Shown here: positions 20,510 through 33,523 of the stretch, piece after piece
How positions within the stretch are numbered: the first letter of the stretch is position 1
Layout: every line of letters begins with the position of its first letter
Assembly: GCA_037693485.1 (NCBI GenBank)
Contig: CM075347.1
Location: forward strand, 136,184,501-136,248,500
DNA from: Kitagawia praeruptora
Taxonomy: Eukaryota; Streptophyta; Magnoliopsida; Apiales; Apiaceae
Reading direction: 5' to 3'
DNA length: 64,000 bases
Made by a program: the position numbers and the translations under genes
Notes under the pieces: generated by a model
Told to the model about the DNA's origin: nothing
Database searches by the model: none
What the model saw: only the letters and a program-made list of their open reading frames with translations

Positions 20510-22735
20510 TTTTTATTTTTTATCTCCAACCAAATTAATTTTTATTTTTTGAAAATTTGGGAATATCACTAAATTAGATATATCTTGACATCCGTACTGT
20601 TGGATCGTCGAGAAATATTTTTAAAAGAATAGAAACAACAATTCGTGACAAAACACTAGTTACTAGTACTAGTTAAAATAGTAGTGATTTACTAAGATCT
20701 CGAACCAAATTAATTTTTTATTTTTTCAAAATTTAGGAATACCACTAAATTAGATATATCTTGAAATCCGTACTGTTGGATCGTCGAGAAATATTTTTTA
20801 AAAAATAGAAACAACAATCTGTAACAAAGCACTACTTACTAGTACTAGTTAGAATAGTGGCGATCTACTAAGATCTCCAACCAAATTAATTTTTCTTTTT
20901 TGAAAATTTGGGAATATCACTAAATTAGATATATCTTGACATCCGTACGGTTGGATCGTCGAGAAATATGTTTTTAAAAATAGAAACAAGAATCCGTAAC
21001 AAAGCACTAGTTACTAGTACTAGTTAGAATAGTAGTGATCTACTAAGATCTCCAACCGAATTAATTTTTTATTTTTTTAAAATTTGGGAATATCACTAAA
21101 TTAGATATATCTTGACATCCGTACGGTTGGATCGTCGATATATATTTTTTAAAAAAATAGAAACAACAATTCCTGACAAAGCACTAGTTACCAGTACTCC
21201 CTCTGTTCCACAAAACGTTTCTCGTTTTGACTTTGAACACTGTTCATTATAAATGATTGACTACTAATTTACGCATAATTTATAAGATAAAATATAGTCA
21301 TGAGTGATCTTGTTGATTCGTATTTGTTAGTACTTTAATAAAATAAAGTTTTTATATTTAAAACTAATACGAAATTAAAGATATTAACGATTAAAAGTGT
21401 GCGTTGGCAAACGTGTCCAAAGTAAACAGGAAACTTTTTAGGAACGAAGGGAGTACTAGTTAGAATAGTAGTGATCTACTAAGATCTTGAACCAAATTAA
21501 ATTTTTATTTTTTGAAAATTTAGGAATACCACTAACTTAGATATATCTTGACAACCATATGGTTGGATCGTCGAGAAATATTTTTTTAAAAACAGAAACA
21601 ACAATCCGTGACAAAGCACTAGTTACTAGTACTAGTTAGAATAGTAGTGATATACTAAGATTTCCAACCAAATTAATTTTTATTTTTTGAAAATTTGGGA
21701 ATATCACTAAATTAGATATATTTTGACATCTGTACGGTTGGATCGTCAAGAAATATTTTTTAAAAAAATAGAAACAACAATTCATGACAAAGCACTAGTT
21801 ACTAGTACTAGTTAGAATAGTAATGATCTACTAAGATCTCCAACCAAATTAAGTTTTTATTTTTTGAAAATTTGGGAATATCACTAAATTAGATATATCT
21901 TGACATCCGTACGGTCGGATCGTCGAGAAATATTTTTTAAAAAATAGAAACAAGAATCCGTGACAAAGCACTAGTTACTAGTACTAGTTAGAATAGTAGT
22001 GATCTACTAAGATCTCCAACCAAATTAATTTTTTATTTTTTGAAAATTTTGGAATATCACTAAATTAGATATATCTTGACATCCGTATGGTTGGATCGTC
22101 AAGAAATATTTTTAAAAAAACTAGAAACAACAATTCGTGACAAAGCACTAATTACTAATACTTGCTAGAATAGTAGTGATCTACTAAGGTATCGAACCAA
22201 AATTTTTTATTTTTTGAAAATTTGGGAATATCACTAAATTAGATATATCTTGACATCCGTACGGTTGGATTGTCAAGAAATATTTTTTACAAAATAGAAA
22301 CAACAATTCGTGACAAAGCACTAGTTACTAGTACTAGTTAGAATAGTAGTGATCTACTAAGATCTAGAACCAAATTAATTTTTTATTTTTTGAAAATTTA
22401 GGAATATCACTAAATTAGATATATCTTGACATCCGTACGGTTGGATCATCGAGAAATATTTTATAAAAAATAAAAACAACAATCCGTGACAAAGCACTAG
22501 TTACTAGTACTAGTTAGAATAGTAGTGATCTACTAAGATCTCCAACCAAATTAATTTTTTATTTTTTGATAATTTGGGAATATCACTAAATTAGATATAT
22601 CTTGACATTCATACGGTTGTATCGTCGAGAAATATTTTTTAAAAAATAGAAACAACAATCCGTGACAAAGCACTAGTTACTAGTACTAGTTAGAATAGTA
22701 GTGATCTACTAAAATCTCCAACCAAATTAATTGTT
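20510..22735 (+). repeat. Tandem array of a ~176-bp satellite, 11 units
   Basis: Each unit runs TCCAACCAAATTAATTTTTT, GGGAATATCACTAAATTAGA, TATATCTTGACATCCGTACG, GTTGGATCGTCGAGAAATAT, GTGACAAAGCACTAGTTACT and AGTACTAGTTAGAATAGTAG. Eleven units begin at about 20530, 20708, 20884, 21060, 21490, 21670, 21848, 22024, 22200, 22378 and 22553; the gap after the fourth is enlarged by a MITE. The same unit occurs inverted inside the CACTA element at 6.5-7.3 kb. Confidence 0.93.
21197..21453. mobile_element. Stowaway-like MITE inside the satellite array
   Basis: Ends CTCCCTCTGTTCCACAAAA and GGAACGAAGGGAG, with TA duplicated at 21195-21196 and 21454-21455. It splits a satellite unit cleanly within AGTACTAGTT. 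The interior GTCATGAGTGATCTTGTTGA relates it to the MITE at 12402. Confidence 0.9.
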
Positions 22736-22938
22736 CGCGAACAGATCGAGCTCGGTACGGCTCGAGGCTGTTCGTGAACAACTCTAGTTCGGCTCGGTTC
22801 GGTCAAAGCTCAGCTCGGTTCGTTAAGATCAAAACTCGGCTCGATTCATTAAGGTCAAAGCTCGGCTTGATTCGGTCAAAACTCGGCTCGACTCGGTTCG
22901 TTTGCAGCCCTACTTAGGAGCAATAGTAAATATATGTA

Positions 22939-22964
22939 CTAGGATTGTGCCCGCTACCGCGGGC
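22939..22964 (-). mobile_element. Helitron 3' terminus (minus orientation)
   Basis: On the minus strand GCCCGCGGTAGCGGGC hairpin, then ACAATC and a terminal CTAG followed by T. This is the Helitron 3' signature (hairpin about 10 nt before CTRR, insertion between A and T). The element should extend rightwards; its 5' TC end was not found. Confidence 0.65.
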
Positions 22965-25900
22965 TTTCTTTTTTATGAACTTATCGAGCAGTTATCTCAA
23001 AATATTTTGTGTTATTATGGTTTTATTGATTATTAAAATTGACTATTTTTACGTTTTTCGTTTATAAATATACCCCATAAACATATTTGAATTACCAATA
23101 TTTGGCTTCTTTTTTATCATAAATTACCAATATTTAATTATTACAATTCAAGATTTAATTTTGATTTTCTTAATTTTATTATCAATAACTATTTTGCTAC
23201 GTTCTTTAAGAATTTATCCAAAATTAATTTCAATTTTTTTCATATAAATGCACATTATTCGTTTATTTACTCCACTACTATTGGCAATTTAAGTTTGTAA
23301 ATTTTTATTGACTAATAATTTTCATTTTTCTTTTACATGTGATTGGTAAATATTTTGAACCGAGTTTCAATAATGAATTTTACCATAATTTGTAAAAAGT
23401 GGTATTCATCTCGTTTTATACACTATATTTTCAAAAACAAAATATAAGATTAATTTATCAACCAACATTGAAAAATGAATATACATAAACAATCAAAATC
23501 ATCCACAAAATAATTATTATAAAATAAAGAATAGAAATCGTAAACATAAACCTATCATTCTTTCGTTTTGATTCAAAGGTCTTCTTACAAATAAAAGCCA
23601 GCACATACCACATAAAACCAAAACTAACATATAAGTAAAACACAATGACTTTGTTATGTGGACATGAGTCCAGGGTAAAAAGAAAATTAGAAACAGCATT
23701 TTTGATAAGTTTAAGCAAAATTTAATACTGCATATTTCAAAATATCAAATTTTATTTTTTTGTTTTATATGTAATTTCTTTTTGTAAATTTCAAATATGT
23801 ATTATTTTTTATGACATAAAATTTCAAATATTTGATTATTATATATGTGATTTGATTAAATTTTCGAGGCCTCTGATTTAAATTAAAAAACTTCTTAATA
23901 AACTATCCTATTTTTCTAAAAAATTAATCAATATTTATAAATACGTAATAGTGCTTCTGTTGGCCCGTAATAACTTTTATGAAAACAAAGTGGACTTGCT
24001 TTCTATTGTTTCACACATACTCTGGCCCAACTGCCCAAGTATCTTCCATACGGTCCTATATGTACTAAGGCTAAATTGCTGCTTCATATACTCCTTTCAT
24101 CCTAACCAATTTGGATTGTACATCAAGGTAAGAAAAAAAGGTAATATAGGACAGAAAAGTAAGAAAGATAAATGATTAAAATGATGAAATCAACCTATAT
24201 TTAAGTATATATAATGGAGAAAAATAATATGTAATTAATTTTTATTTTATAAAATTTTACATTTTTTGAAATATTAAGAATTAAGAAAGACATTTAAAAA
24301 AAGAATGTAAAAAAATAGATAAAGTAAAGAGAGTACTATATTATAAAAGAATCTTTAATAAATTCAAGAATACTCATCGGTCCCACCAGACCAGGATGTT
24401 GTATACCCATGTATTTTTTCGTCAAAGACCTTTTTTTTCGAATTTCATCCTTCATGATTTCATGTCCAACTGCCTGCTCTTTCATGTTGGGATTTGCTTT
24501 GTATTTTTTGGTGAATTTTTCAAAAATTGCATCTCTTTAATATCATTGGACATGGCTCAAATATTAGTAAATAATCGATTTATTTTGTAAATATTATCAT
24601 AAAAATTATCAAAAATATTATTATTTGTAAGTTTTTTGCTATTTAACTTTTTTTTTTGAAAATATTTGAAAAATATGATTTACAACCAAATGTAATTGTT
24701 TTCATTTTCTTTCAATAATTAAATTTGTTTTTTATTGCATTTGACTTAACATGTACAAAATAGGTTGCCTAACATGTGCGTGGTATTATTCATTCAAAAA
24801 TGAATTTAATTACTAAATTGTAAAATTAATTTTGTGGTTGTTTTTTGTTAATTTCAGTTGCAAATATGATTTCAACGTTGCAAATCAAATTTTTGAGAAA
24901 AAATTCAAAAAATTGTATTTTTGTAATATTTTTAAAATAAACTTATTTTTACCAAATACCTTAAAAGCAGATCATATTTCTCCAAAAATGTTTATACTCT
25001 TACGTATTTTTGGAAAAACCCCATATAATTACATATTTTGTTCTAATTTGATTTATGAAAGTACATGTATAAATATGACATTTTTTGTAACATATTATCC
25101 AGTTAATTATTATATTTTAAATAATATTGTAACATATTATCATCTGAAATATATTCTTCATTTATCAAAATTTAGTTATATAATTATAATATCATGATAT
25201 ATTATAAATAATAGAAGTTGAAGTATGTAAGTATGTAACAGATAATATGTTTTGTGAATGAAATTATATATGTTCACAAAATTTTATTTCAATGTTTTTA
25301 CGTAGTTGTAGATAATAAAATGCTAATAATATATATCGCAATCTATCGTGATTAAAATAATGTAACTTTGTCAAATTTGTTTTGGTGAGGTATGTTTCTA
25401 AAGATGTTAAATTTGATGGTATCTGATTTATCGGAAAAAAAAATTGATGGTATCTAATTTAATTTTTTACAGGTGTAGGTTGTCATTGTAGGAATCAATC
25501 GACTGTACCTTCAATTAAAGTAGGTTAGTAGTATGCTTTTGCAGTTTTGCACTTGATAAATGACATATATAATGTAATGTATGTATCTCCATAATGTTGA
25601 CTAATGCATTGTTTAACTATGATTATATTCATAAATTACAAATTCTTAATGATAAACTATGATTTATAATCAAACCATTCATATCAGGAAAAAGTTAAAT
25701 TATTATAAGTAACGGATTAAAAAAAATAACAATTAATTTTAAGAATAATGTAATTTTTATTATAAAAAAGTTACTTTTTCATTATAAAAACTTCTCGGCG
25801 TCGCCTCCGGCGACACCTCGACTTTTAATCAAATGACATCTTAATTTGTAATTATGTTTTAAGTTACCATTTAATTATGCTGTTAAATTAGTCTAATGCC

Positions 25901-26316
25901 ACTTTCAATTTCATAGCATATTGTATGTTAAATAATAAATTTATGACGATAAATAGGCTTTGTATAAAATTAAGCATAAACACTACTTCTTAATAGACAT
26001 GCATATTAAACGCGATGAGATAAATTAGATGATTGGAACTTATTTTTTGTTGTTCAAAATCCTGTATTCAATTCTCATTTATCTCGAAATTTTGGAAACT
26101 CAAAAGAATAAGTCTTTATTCAAATAAAAAGGACATACATATTAAATGATATTTAATTTAACCAGAATTATAATTTGCATGTCACGATCGGGTATTGCAT
26201 AAATTATATTTACTCAGAACAATTGCTACAAAAATATGAACAATCGAAGATATCAACAAATCAATCCTACGTGATTACGAATAATTCATATTTCATAAAT
26301 TTGTAATCTAGAGCAT
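22965..26316. other. AT-rich stretch without a recognised gene
   Basis: Open frames of 60-121 codons are present on both strands but have biased AT codons and no domain. A GTCGCCTCCGGCGAC hairpin sits at 25799-25815. Most of this is probably old Helitron and other repeat sequence, given the Helitron ends at 22939 and 26346. Confidence 0.4.
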
Positions 26317-26346
26317 GCCCGTGCCTTGCACGGGCTACAAAGCTAG
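26317..26346 (+). mobile_element. Helitron 3' terminus (plus orientation)
   Basis: Hairpin GCCCGTGC-CTT-GCACGGGC, then TACAAAG and CTAG followed by T at 26347. A textbook Helitron 3' end. The element extends leftwards; no convincing 5' TC end was found. Confidence 0.7.
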
Positions 26347-28428
26347 TTATTATAATATGTAAACATTGGTACATTAAATTATACTAAATTAAAATTAAAA
26401 AAATTATCAAAAATGATTATATAAAAATATAATTGTAATATTAAATACAAATTTTAACATAATAAATATTAAAATAAATAATAAATAAAAATATAATTAA
26501 TGAAAATTAATCGATTGCCTTTTTTAATTAAAAGACGTTTACTTTTAATTTATGATATTATCTTTTGTAAACAACTAAAATATCGCATCTATCAATAATA
26601 TTTTTTTCTAATTAAAATATGTTAATTTTTAATTAATTTTTTGTAATCAAGAATATAGTAAAACATTTTTTAGCAGTACAATAGAAGATTATAATTGGCT
26701 ATTATAATTAAAGAAAAAAATTACTAATTTTTGTAGTTTTTGTTATGATTATAATTAAATTATTTATGAGAATTTTTTGGCTTAAAATAATAATAAGAAT
26801 AATATTTTTAGGATAATACAATATTTGTAATGAATGATATAAAATTAGAATTTCATTAAATATTATTTATACTATTATATTTGAGAAAACGGAACTGAGA
26901 TATAGCTGAGTTAACTTTCGTGAAATAGTGAGTAAAATCATTGATTCATTGTAGTAGTCCGAGTAGCAGTATCTCAGGGTTTTTCTTTAGTTTATAAAAT
27001 CAAAACAATTATTTTTTAAATTTTGGAATGTGGTACAACAATGCACATTTTCACCGATAAAGCTGGCCAGCTGGTGAAAGTACATTTTTACGTGTATGAA
27101 TTCTTGAAGAATGTAGACATTTTCATATATCAATATATTGATTTGTCGAAAAAGTTTACATTGCATATGTGAATTCTGTCTTTAGTGTTGATTTGCCAAA
27201 AATTATAATCCCCAATTTTTTTTTCTTAAAAAATGTGAAGTCGCAACTTTATAATCAAACTGGTACAAATTGCAGAAAAAAACTTAATTCGTAAAAATGG
27301 ACAACTAAAATGAGGGATACATGGGTTTTTGGCTTTTCATCTTCATGTACGTTGATTCAATTTTTGTGTTAGGCTTTTTTAATATTTTTAAATATTAGAT
27401 AATCAGGATTTTCTTTCATTATATTTATTAAGATGTAATTTTTTTTACATATACAAAATAAAATCAGAACGTTACAAATAATATTTAGAATATAAACAAA
27501 AGTATAAGAATAAATTCAGAAACTCGCTCTAAAATTGTCAATCTTCCAGGGAGGTTTTCATTTGTAATTCTATATGATTTAACATGAGAACTGGTCTAGG
27601 AACATGACCAGGTTTGGAATCAAAATATTGTCTAATAATGGCTTCTTCTGAGAAAATTGCAGTCCTTTATAGGTATAGCTTCAACCTCAGTTTTCTTTGA
27701 ATAATTGAATCCCTTCTTTAGTTTAGGGAGGAGTAACATTCCACTTCAGCATCACCGACCTTTTCTTCCTGCATTTCATCGATCATGGATTTCCATACCA
27801 GCCTCTTCTTTGTACATCTCTTCGATCATGAATTTCTATAACATCAAAATCACATATACAAAGATGTCTGCAACTCAACAGCATACCGACATGAGACCAG
27901 AAATGACAAAGATGAAAACATGATACCTCCTAAATTATCAATATCCCCGAAACTGATGCTATGATATTACAATTTTTTAAGATCATATGGTCTTGGCAAG
28001 GGCTCTGTTTCAAGTTCCAACCCATCATAGTTCATGTTTTTCGCCGATAATTGTGCAGGTTGCCGAGAGTACTATTAGAGGCCATGCTCATACATTTATT
28101 CTGCAAGCACAGAAATACCACACATTTCACAACATCTTGAGCTTGTAATGGTGCAAAGCCAAGAGACACTTAGAAAAAATTTAAAAACGGTATAACTTCA
28201 ACTAAAATGGTAATTGAATACACTTCAACTTTCATGTCATCGGCACCAAATTTCTCCAAGCTATTTTTTTTATAAGCATAGATATTAACATTCCCACGCA
28301 TTTCCAACTATCTGAAAGTTCCTCAAAGAACATGAAACATAAACATAAGTTCTCCATATAACATAATCTTAATTTCTAGGAGAAATGAAATGACTAAATT
28401 TAAAGCACTGCGAAAAAATTCAAGAATT
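26347..28428. other. AT-rich intergenic to 3' flank of CKS1
   Basis: No gene recognised to about 27650. From 27700 to 28428 base composition is less extreme and may include 3' untranslated sequence of the minus-strand CKS1 gene or an old captured exon (CTTCCTGCATTTCATCGATC and a partial repeat CTCTTCGATCATGAATTTC). No frame is supported. Confidence 0.35.
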
Positions 28429-28695
28429 TCACTTGACCATGGCAGCTTGCTGAGCAGCAGCATCCTGCTGTTGCTGGTAGTTTAGGGGCCTCCTAAAGAG
28501 CATAATGTGTGGCTCAGGTCGATGAATTGCATAATGAACCCAACCTCTACTCTGGTGTACCCTAATCACACGCCACTCATTCTCGGAGAGAAGGCGATTC
28601 TTTGGGAGCAATTTAGCAACTTCGGGAGCAAGAACAACATGCCTGTACTCATAGGTATCATCAAAGTACTTCTCAAGATACTGGATCTGACCCAT
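28429..28695 (-). CDS. CKS1: Cyclin-dependent kinases regulatory subunit 1 (CKS1)
   Basis: A single intact 88-codon frame from ATG to TGA on the minus strand. The product begins [20 protein letters not shown] and contains [38 protein letters not shown] and a Gln-rich tail, covering the whole CKS fold. CKS proteins bind cyclin-dependent kinases and their phosphorylated partners and are needed for the G1/S and G2/M transitions in the nucleus and cytoplasm. The anion-pocket residues (Arg and Trp of the ENEWR and SRGW region, His-x-Pro-Glu-Pro hinge) are kept. One oddity is [10 protein letters not shown] where family members read (A/N)(I/L)GVQQS(R/Q)GW: a conserved Gly is Arg. The frame is continuous with no intron, so a retrocopy should be considered, although no poly(A) tract is seen. 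Confidence 0.88.
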   Translation of the reverse strand: MGQIQYLEKYFDDTYEYRHVVLAPEVAKLLPKNRLLSENEWRVIRVHQSRGWVHYAIHRPEPHIMLFRRPLNYQQQQDAAAQQAAMVK

Positions 28696-29548
28696 CTTTC
28701 ATTGTGATTACAACCGTCCGCCTCAAAATTACAGTATAAGATTTGTTTTCTCCAAGCTGCTACCACTGAGATTAAGCACATAAGGGAAAAAAAAAAGCAA
28801 CACTAAGATCAAAAAACTAATATTGTTCAAATACACACTACTTTGTCTTTAGGATTTGACTTCAATAGAAAAAGCAAACACTTAGAAACCCAGAGACAAA
28901 ATAAATCAACATTACAAAGCAAACACTTATATTCTTGCCCATTACACCAAAGCTGAACAAACAATAAAAAATTACTCTAACCACTTCATCAAACACTTAT
29001 AAAGCAAAATTGATGTCACACAGCTCAACCACTTTGATACCTTACATCAAACAATTGGCAACTATATCTCGCAGCGCGCATCATACCTCTGCAAAAACAA
29101 AAACAAATCTATATATTAAAAACCAAATTTATTTCCACTAAAACTATTAAAGAAAGGCAATAAAGATATGATAATCTACAAAATTGTTGAACAAAGAAAT
29201 CAAAATAATTAGGAAGACGAACAAAAGGAAAAAAATAGAGGAAAAAAAGTAGATGAAGAAGCAAGGATATGAAATTTGAAAACTTTGAACAACATCACTA
29301 CAAAGAAGTTGAGATATAAAAAAGCAACAGCAGAGCATAAGGCCCTCTCCATTCAAAATTCAAAATAAGATTGAATTGGCACCACATGTTTTGAACTAAT
29401 ATACTGTAGATGACGTCCTTGGCAGCACAACTTGGGGGTTACGTGGACAGGCAGGACAGCAGGAAATGCGCAGCACTCAGTATTATACAACAAATTCCTG
29501 TATTATACTTAGTATTATACATGTATGTATGTATAATATACGTACAAA
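28696..29548 (-). promoter_or_regulatory. CKS1 leader and upstream region
   Basis: On the minus strand a pyrimidine-rich stretch and TTTTTGTTTTTGCAG (near 29093-29107) look like an acceptor of a leader intron, followed by AGGTATGATGCGCGCTGCGA. Upstream (29390-29470) base composition rises to ordinary promoter levels. No specific element is claimed. Confidence 0.3.
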
Positions 29549-29674
29549 TATACTAAAAACCATATAAATACAGAAAAAAATGTAGAAAGACGATGGCATT
29601 TCTTGTAATAAGCAAAAAAGGTGAAAGTTACAATAGTAAAAGGCATCGAAATCAGTCATCAGGAATTATAATTT
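29549..29674. repeat. ~125-bp direct repeat flanking the Helitron, left copy
   Basis: From AAATATACTAAAAACCATAT to AGGAATTATAATTTA. Near-identical (a few substitutions, two extra bases) to the copy at about 36607-36734. It directly abuts the Helitron 3' CTAG. Confidence 0.92.
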
Positions 29675-29867
29675 ACTAGGATTATTGCCCGCTTCGCATG
29701 GGTGCAGAATTTTATTTTTTTTTTATTTACCAAAAAAAAAATTTTTGGTTTAAAGACAATATCTTTTTTTGGTTAAAAAAAACATTACTTTTGTATAATA
29801 AATCTTTATAACTGTTTATAAATTTATATTTTTATATAACATAACTCCTCTCAAATTTAAACCCAAA

Positions 29868-30330
29868 TTGAACTGGAGACAGAGGCTTGAGATTTGCAAA
29901 GGTTCTGCCAAAGGACTACACTATCTTCACACTACAGGTTCCTCAAAAGCAATCATCCATCGTAATGTCAAGTCTGCAAATATACTACTTGATGAGGATC
30001 TCATGGCTAAAGTTGCTGATTTTGGGCTTTCAAAGAATGGTCTTGAGATGGATCATACTCATATTAATACTGTAGTGAAAGGAAGTTTTGGCTATCTTGA
30101 TCCTGAGTATTTGATACAACAACAACTAACCGAGAAATCAGATGTTTACTCTTTTGGTATTCTTGAAATCCTTTCAGGGAGGCCTGTTATTGATCACAAC
30201 CAAGGGAAACAATGAATTTAGTTGAATGAGCAGGTAAATGGCTATCATAAGGTGAGCTTGAAAAGCTAGTAGATCCTTATCTTGCAGAGGAGATAAAACC
30301 CGGGTCTCTGAAAAATTATGGTTGAGCGTG
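29868..30330 (+). pseudogene. Captured CrRLK1L receptor kinase domain fragment
   Basis: Forward frame [20 protein letters not shown], then [41 protein letters not shown] and [14 protein letters not shown]. Layout and wording match the kinase domain of the CrRLK1L (FERONIA/HERCULES-type) receptor kinases. The catalytic HRD motif reads HRN, so the catalytic Asp is lost, while DFG is kept. After a stop near 30215 the match continues in another frame (NLVEWAGKW, then GELEKLVDPYLAEEIKPGSL). N-lobe, membrane segment and ectodomain are absent. It begins with TTG, not ATG, and is not a gene in its own right. Confidence 0.9.
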
Positions 30331-30534
30331 GCGTTGACGTCTTCAAATCTGATACCTAGAGCTCCTATGCTGGATTCAACAAACATTGATAGCTGAAGAA
30401 ATACTGATCCAGACTACAGTATCTATAATTGATAGCATGCTCATAATCAACATATAGATAACACAAATGAAGCATGTAGTCATCTTTAAAAATGAAGTTA
30501 AACAGAAAATTGCAGCCCGCTTGTATGTACCTGG

Positions 30535-30690
30535 TTTCCTGCAATATACAACTTCGGTGACTCTAATTTAGATACTGGTGGAATTTCTGCAGCTTTCCTG
30601 CCAATTCCAGCCCCAAATGGCCAGGAATTTTTCCATAAACTTGTTGGTCGCGTTGGTGATGAACGTCTGCTTGTTGACTACATCGGTTAG
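30535..30690 (+). pseudogene. Captured first exon region of a GDSL esterase/lipase
   Basis: Forward frame FPAIYNFGDSNLDTGGISAA, then PIPAPNGQEFFHKLVGRVGD and ERLLVDYIG. The GDSN-x-DTGG block carries the nucleophilic Ser of the SGNH/GDSL hydrolase family, and the spacing to FFHK and GR-x-D-x-RL is normal. The signal peptide before it and all later blocks (Gly, Asn, Asp-x-x-His) are missing. It ends where the first intron usually falls. Confidence 0.88.
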
Positions 30691-30699
30691 TAACTACAG

Positions 30700-33520
30700 T
30701 CAGGGGCCTTGTTTATAAATAGTAGTTTTCGAACCATAAAGATATAAATGTACAATTTGAGGCACTGTTACATTAGAAATACAAAATATACTATTTTCTG
30801 ACAAAAAAGTATTGAGATTAATTAATAATACTCACTCTGGTTGGAACAGGGAAGAAGGCCTGGATTTATATTTGCATCCGGGGTTGATACATTCTCTTTG
30901 TAATTCCCTTTGTAATTTCCCATTATCCTATTAGGGGAGGGTATACCTCTTCAGAAAAGGTTGGTGGAGTACCTTGGATTATTTGCCATGAACAATGTAT
31001 TTGTTGATAATGGGGAAAATGGGGTACACATGTTTTTGGTTACCAACTGATCTGTAAAATTGGCAGAAGATTAAATTTTAAAGCTGAAATTAACATTAGC
31101 ATGATCATGTTAGAGGCCTTACCATCTGGTGTATTTGGAGCGAGAGGAGTTGTCTCTATTTCCTGTACATTTTTAGCATCAGCCATCATAGCTGTCTTTG
31201 TCTTGCAGTTACATTTTTTTCCTGCTTGGATTTTTGGCACATGTATCTCTTTATTCCCTTCGAATTACAATTTTTTTTATTTTGAGAAAAGTCATATACA
31301 GAAAGCAAATACTCACTCTGCTTTTATTGGTTCCTAGTACAGGCCTAAGCTTCAATTTGTAGTCTATTCCTAGCACCTCCGCATGAATACAGATTCACCA
31401 ATACTGATAAATTGACAAATTCATATATGGCAAGACATAAAATAAGATTTATTTAACCTTTTCAGTTGAAAATCTATCTTTTGATTCAAATGCAAGCAAT
31501 CTTTCTAACATTGAGTTGATACTACTATTTAACCACTCGATACAATGTATAGATTTTCTTAACATCTATATAACTACTCATGACCTGTCATTACTCCAAT
31601 ATCAATTTAGACAATGATCTCTATTATTGTTAATTTATAGGTTTAACCATGAACATAGTAGCACCTAATAATTGCCATATCCTTTTGAAATCATGTTGCA
31701 AACATCCTATACGTATTTATTCACTATGCGTGTAGATCAAAAGTATTATAAAATCGAAGAGAACTCAAGTCAAACACCTTATATGCAATTCAATCAAGGA
31801 CATAGCAAAATCCTCATAAACTTATATGAAATTCAATCGAAGAGAACTTAATTACCTTTGATGTTCGAGAATCGTCACAACTTTTGCAAGAAAAATCCTC
31901 AAACTTGATTTTCGATTACAAAGCTGAAAAAGTTACAATTTTAAATTTGTTAGTTCAAATCTTTAAAAGCATATACAATAAAATTAAGACATGCCAAAAT
32001 TAAAAGAAAAAAAAAAGAATGAAACAAATTAAGAAGTAAAAGAGAATTTTGAAAAGATCGGGTACATAAGGGGGAGATAAGAGAATGAAACTACAAAAAA
32101 GAGGAAAGTAAAATTCAAGTTTCAAATTTTGAATAAAAAAGGACAGTGAGGAGTTATACATGAGACATGAATTGTAGAAAGTAAATTTGAAATTCAAATT
32201 TCAAAATTTGACTCGATGTAAATTTTTGCTGAAAGTTGTTGAAGAAGTTTAACTCTTGTGTGTATTTGAATGTGTTGGACAGTCATGTCAAATGGTAATA
32301 TCTGTAAATATCTGTAAATGGTAATAGAAATAGATGTTCAATGTTGTAAGATCCCCCAGATTAAAAGAGATGCTAGTGATGCATAAAAATGTGATGCTAC
32401 GCCAAAACAACAAAATGAATAAGAAGTACAAAATGCAAAACTCTAAATTTCATTTAAGAGATAAAACCATGTAAGATAATACTCTTTGTCTGTCATTTTC
32501 ACAAATGCAACAATGCTGATGTAATCAAACCTACTGCGAGAAGTTTGTATTTTAAAAGTAAAATGCTTGGTTTGAGTTTCAAAGCAAACAAAACATGTAA
32601 TGAGCAGTATATTTCAGATACGATAAATCATACATAAAACACTGTACACGTTTTTAAAAAGGTAGAGAATGGAGAACAAAACAACAAAATTGTAAAGAAA
32701 GCTACCTCATTTCAATCATTATAATGAACTTCAGTTCTCAAATTTCTTCATCCAGCCGCATAAAATACATGTTAAACCTGCAGAAAATAGCAACATATAT
32801 AATATAAAAAACTTAACAGCAGCACATCTCATCTTTACATTTGGATATCCAGTATTTTAAAAGTTATAATTTTGAAGTTATCTAGCCAGGCCAATTTCCA
32901 TTTGCTGTGAAGTAGATAAAAATTGGTCTACAGCTATAGTGCTATACATCTTTATATTTAATATTATTAAATTAAATGCAACTATCAATTTTAATAAAAA
33001 AAATACAACTATTACATCAACCGAAAGACTGAAGCAATTGAGAAAGATACCTGTTCAATGGTTTCCTTTATCCATGTTTGATATCAAGTTAAAGAGTGAA
33101 CTGCTATACTACTAAATCATAAATTTTAACACTGCACAAAATACAACCATAATTAGTGTAAATTTCAAGTTAAACAACATAATGAAAGATATGAAATGAG
33201 TGAAAATAGTTGAGAGGGAGGAAGACAAAGAAGCTCTTGTTCCATGAATATCAAAGCCACACTCAAACAATGTCATGTAACTTGTTAACACAAATTAATA
33301 TTGGACATATAATTTGTTATAACTTTAAATATTTAAAAGCAACTAAAACTCTCTCAGAACTATAATCAAACACTTGATGTGCAAATGTATATATCAAAAT
33401 TATTAAGATATTTACAATTAAACGCAGCACATAAGATAATCAAGAAAAAGAAAATTCATATAGAACATATACTTTGACACACATAAACATACATATAATT
33501 TGAGCAGAGAGTAAAAGAAA
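30700..33520. other. Helitron interior, unassigned
   Basis: AT-rich sequence, no family recognised. Open frames of 60-78 codons near 31040-31340 overlap on both strands and show no motif. Probably introns and flanks of captured genes. Confidence 0.4.
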
Positions 33521-33523
33521 TAC

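Larger units (their letters stand above)
20293..22912. mobile_element. hAT-type non-autonomous element filled with satellite, 2620 bp
   Basis: Ends TAGGGCTGCAAATGAACCG and the complement of CGGTTCGTTTGCAGCCCTA form terminal inverted repeats. Eight-bp flanks CTTACGAG (20285-20292) and CTTAGGAG (22913-22920) agree at seven positions. Subterminal zones (20310-20490, 22740-22900) are packed with CTCGACTCG / CGGCTCG motifs. The middle is about 2.2 kb of tandem satellite. No transposase. Confidence 0.9.

Noticed and set aside
23458..25197. Several hydrophobic frames of 60-121 codons
   Set aside because: Extreme AT bias, overlapping frames, no motif, no paralogue.
25790..25820. GTCGCCTCCGGCGAC hairpin as a Helitron 3' end
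   Set aside because: No CTRR sequence follows at the right distance on either strand.
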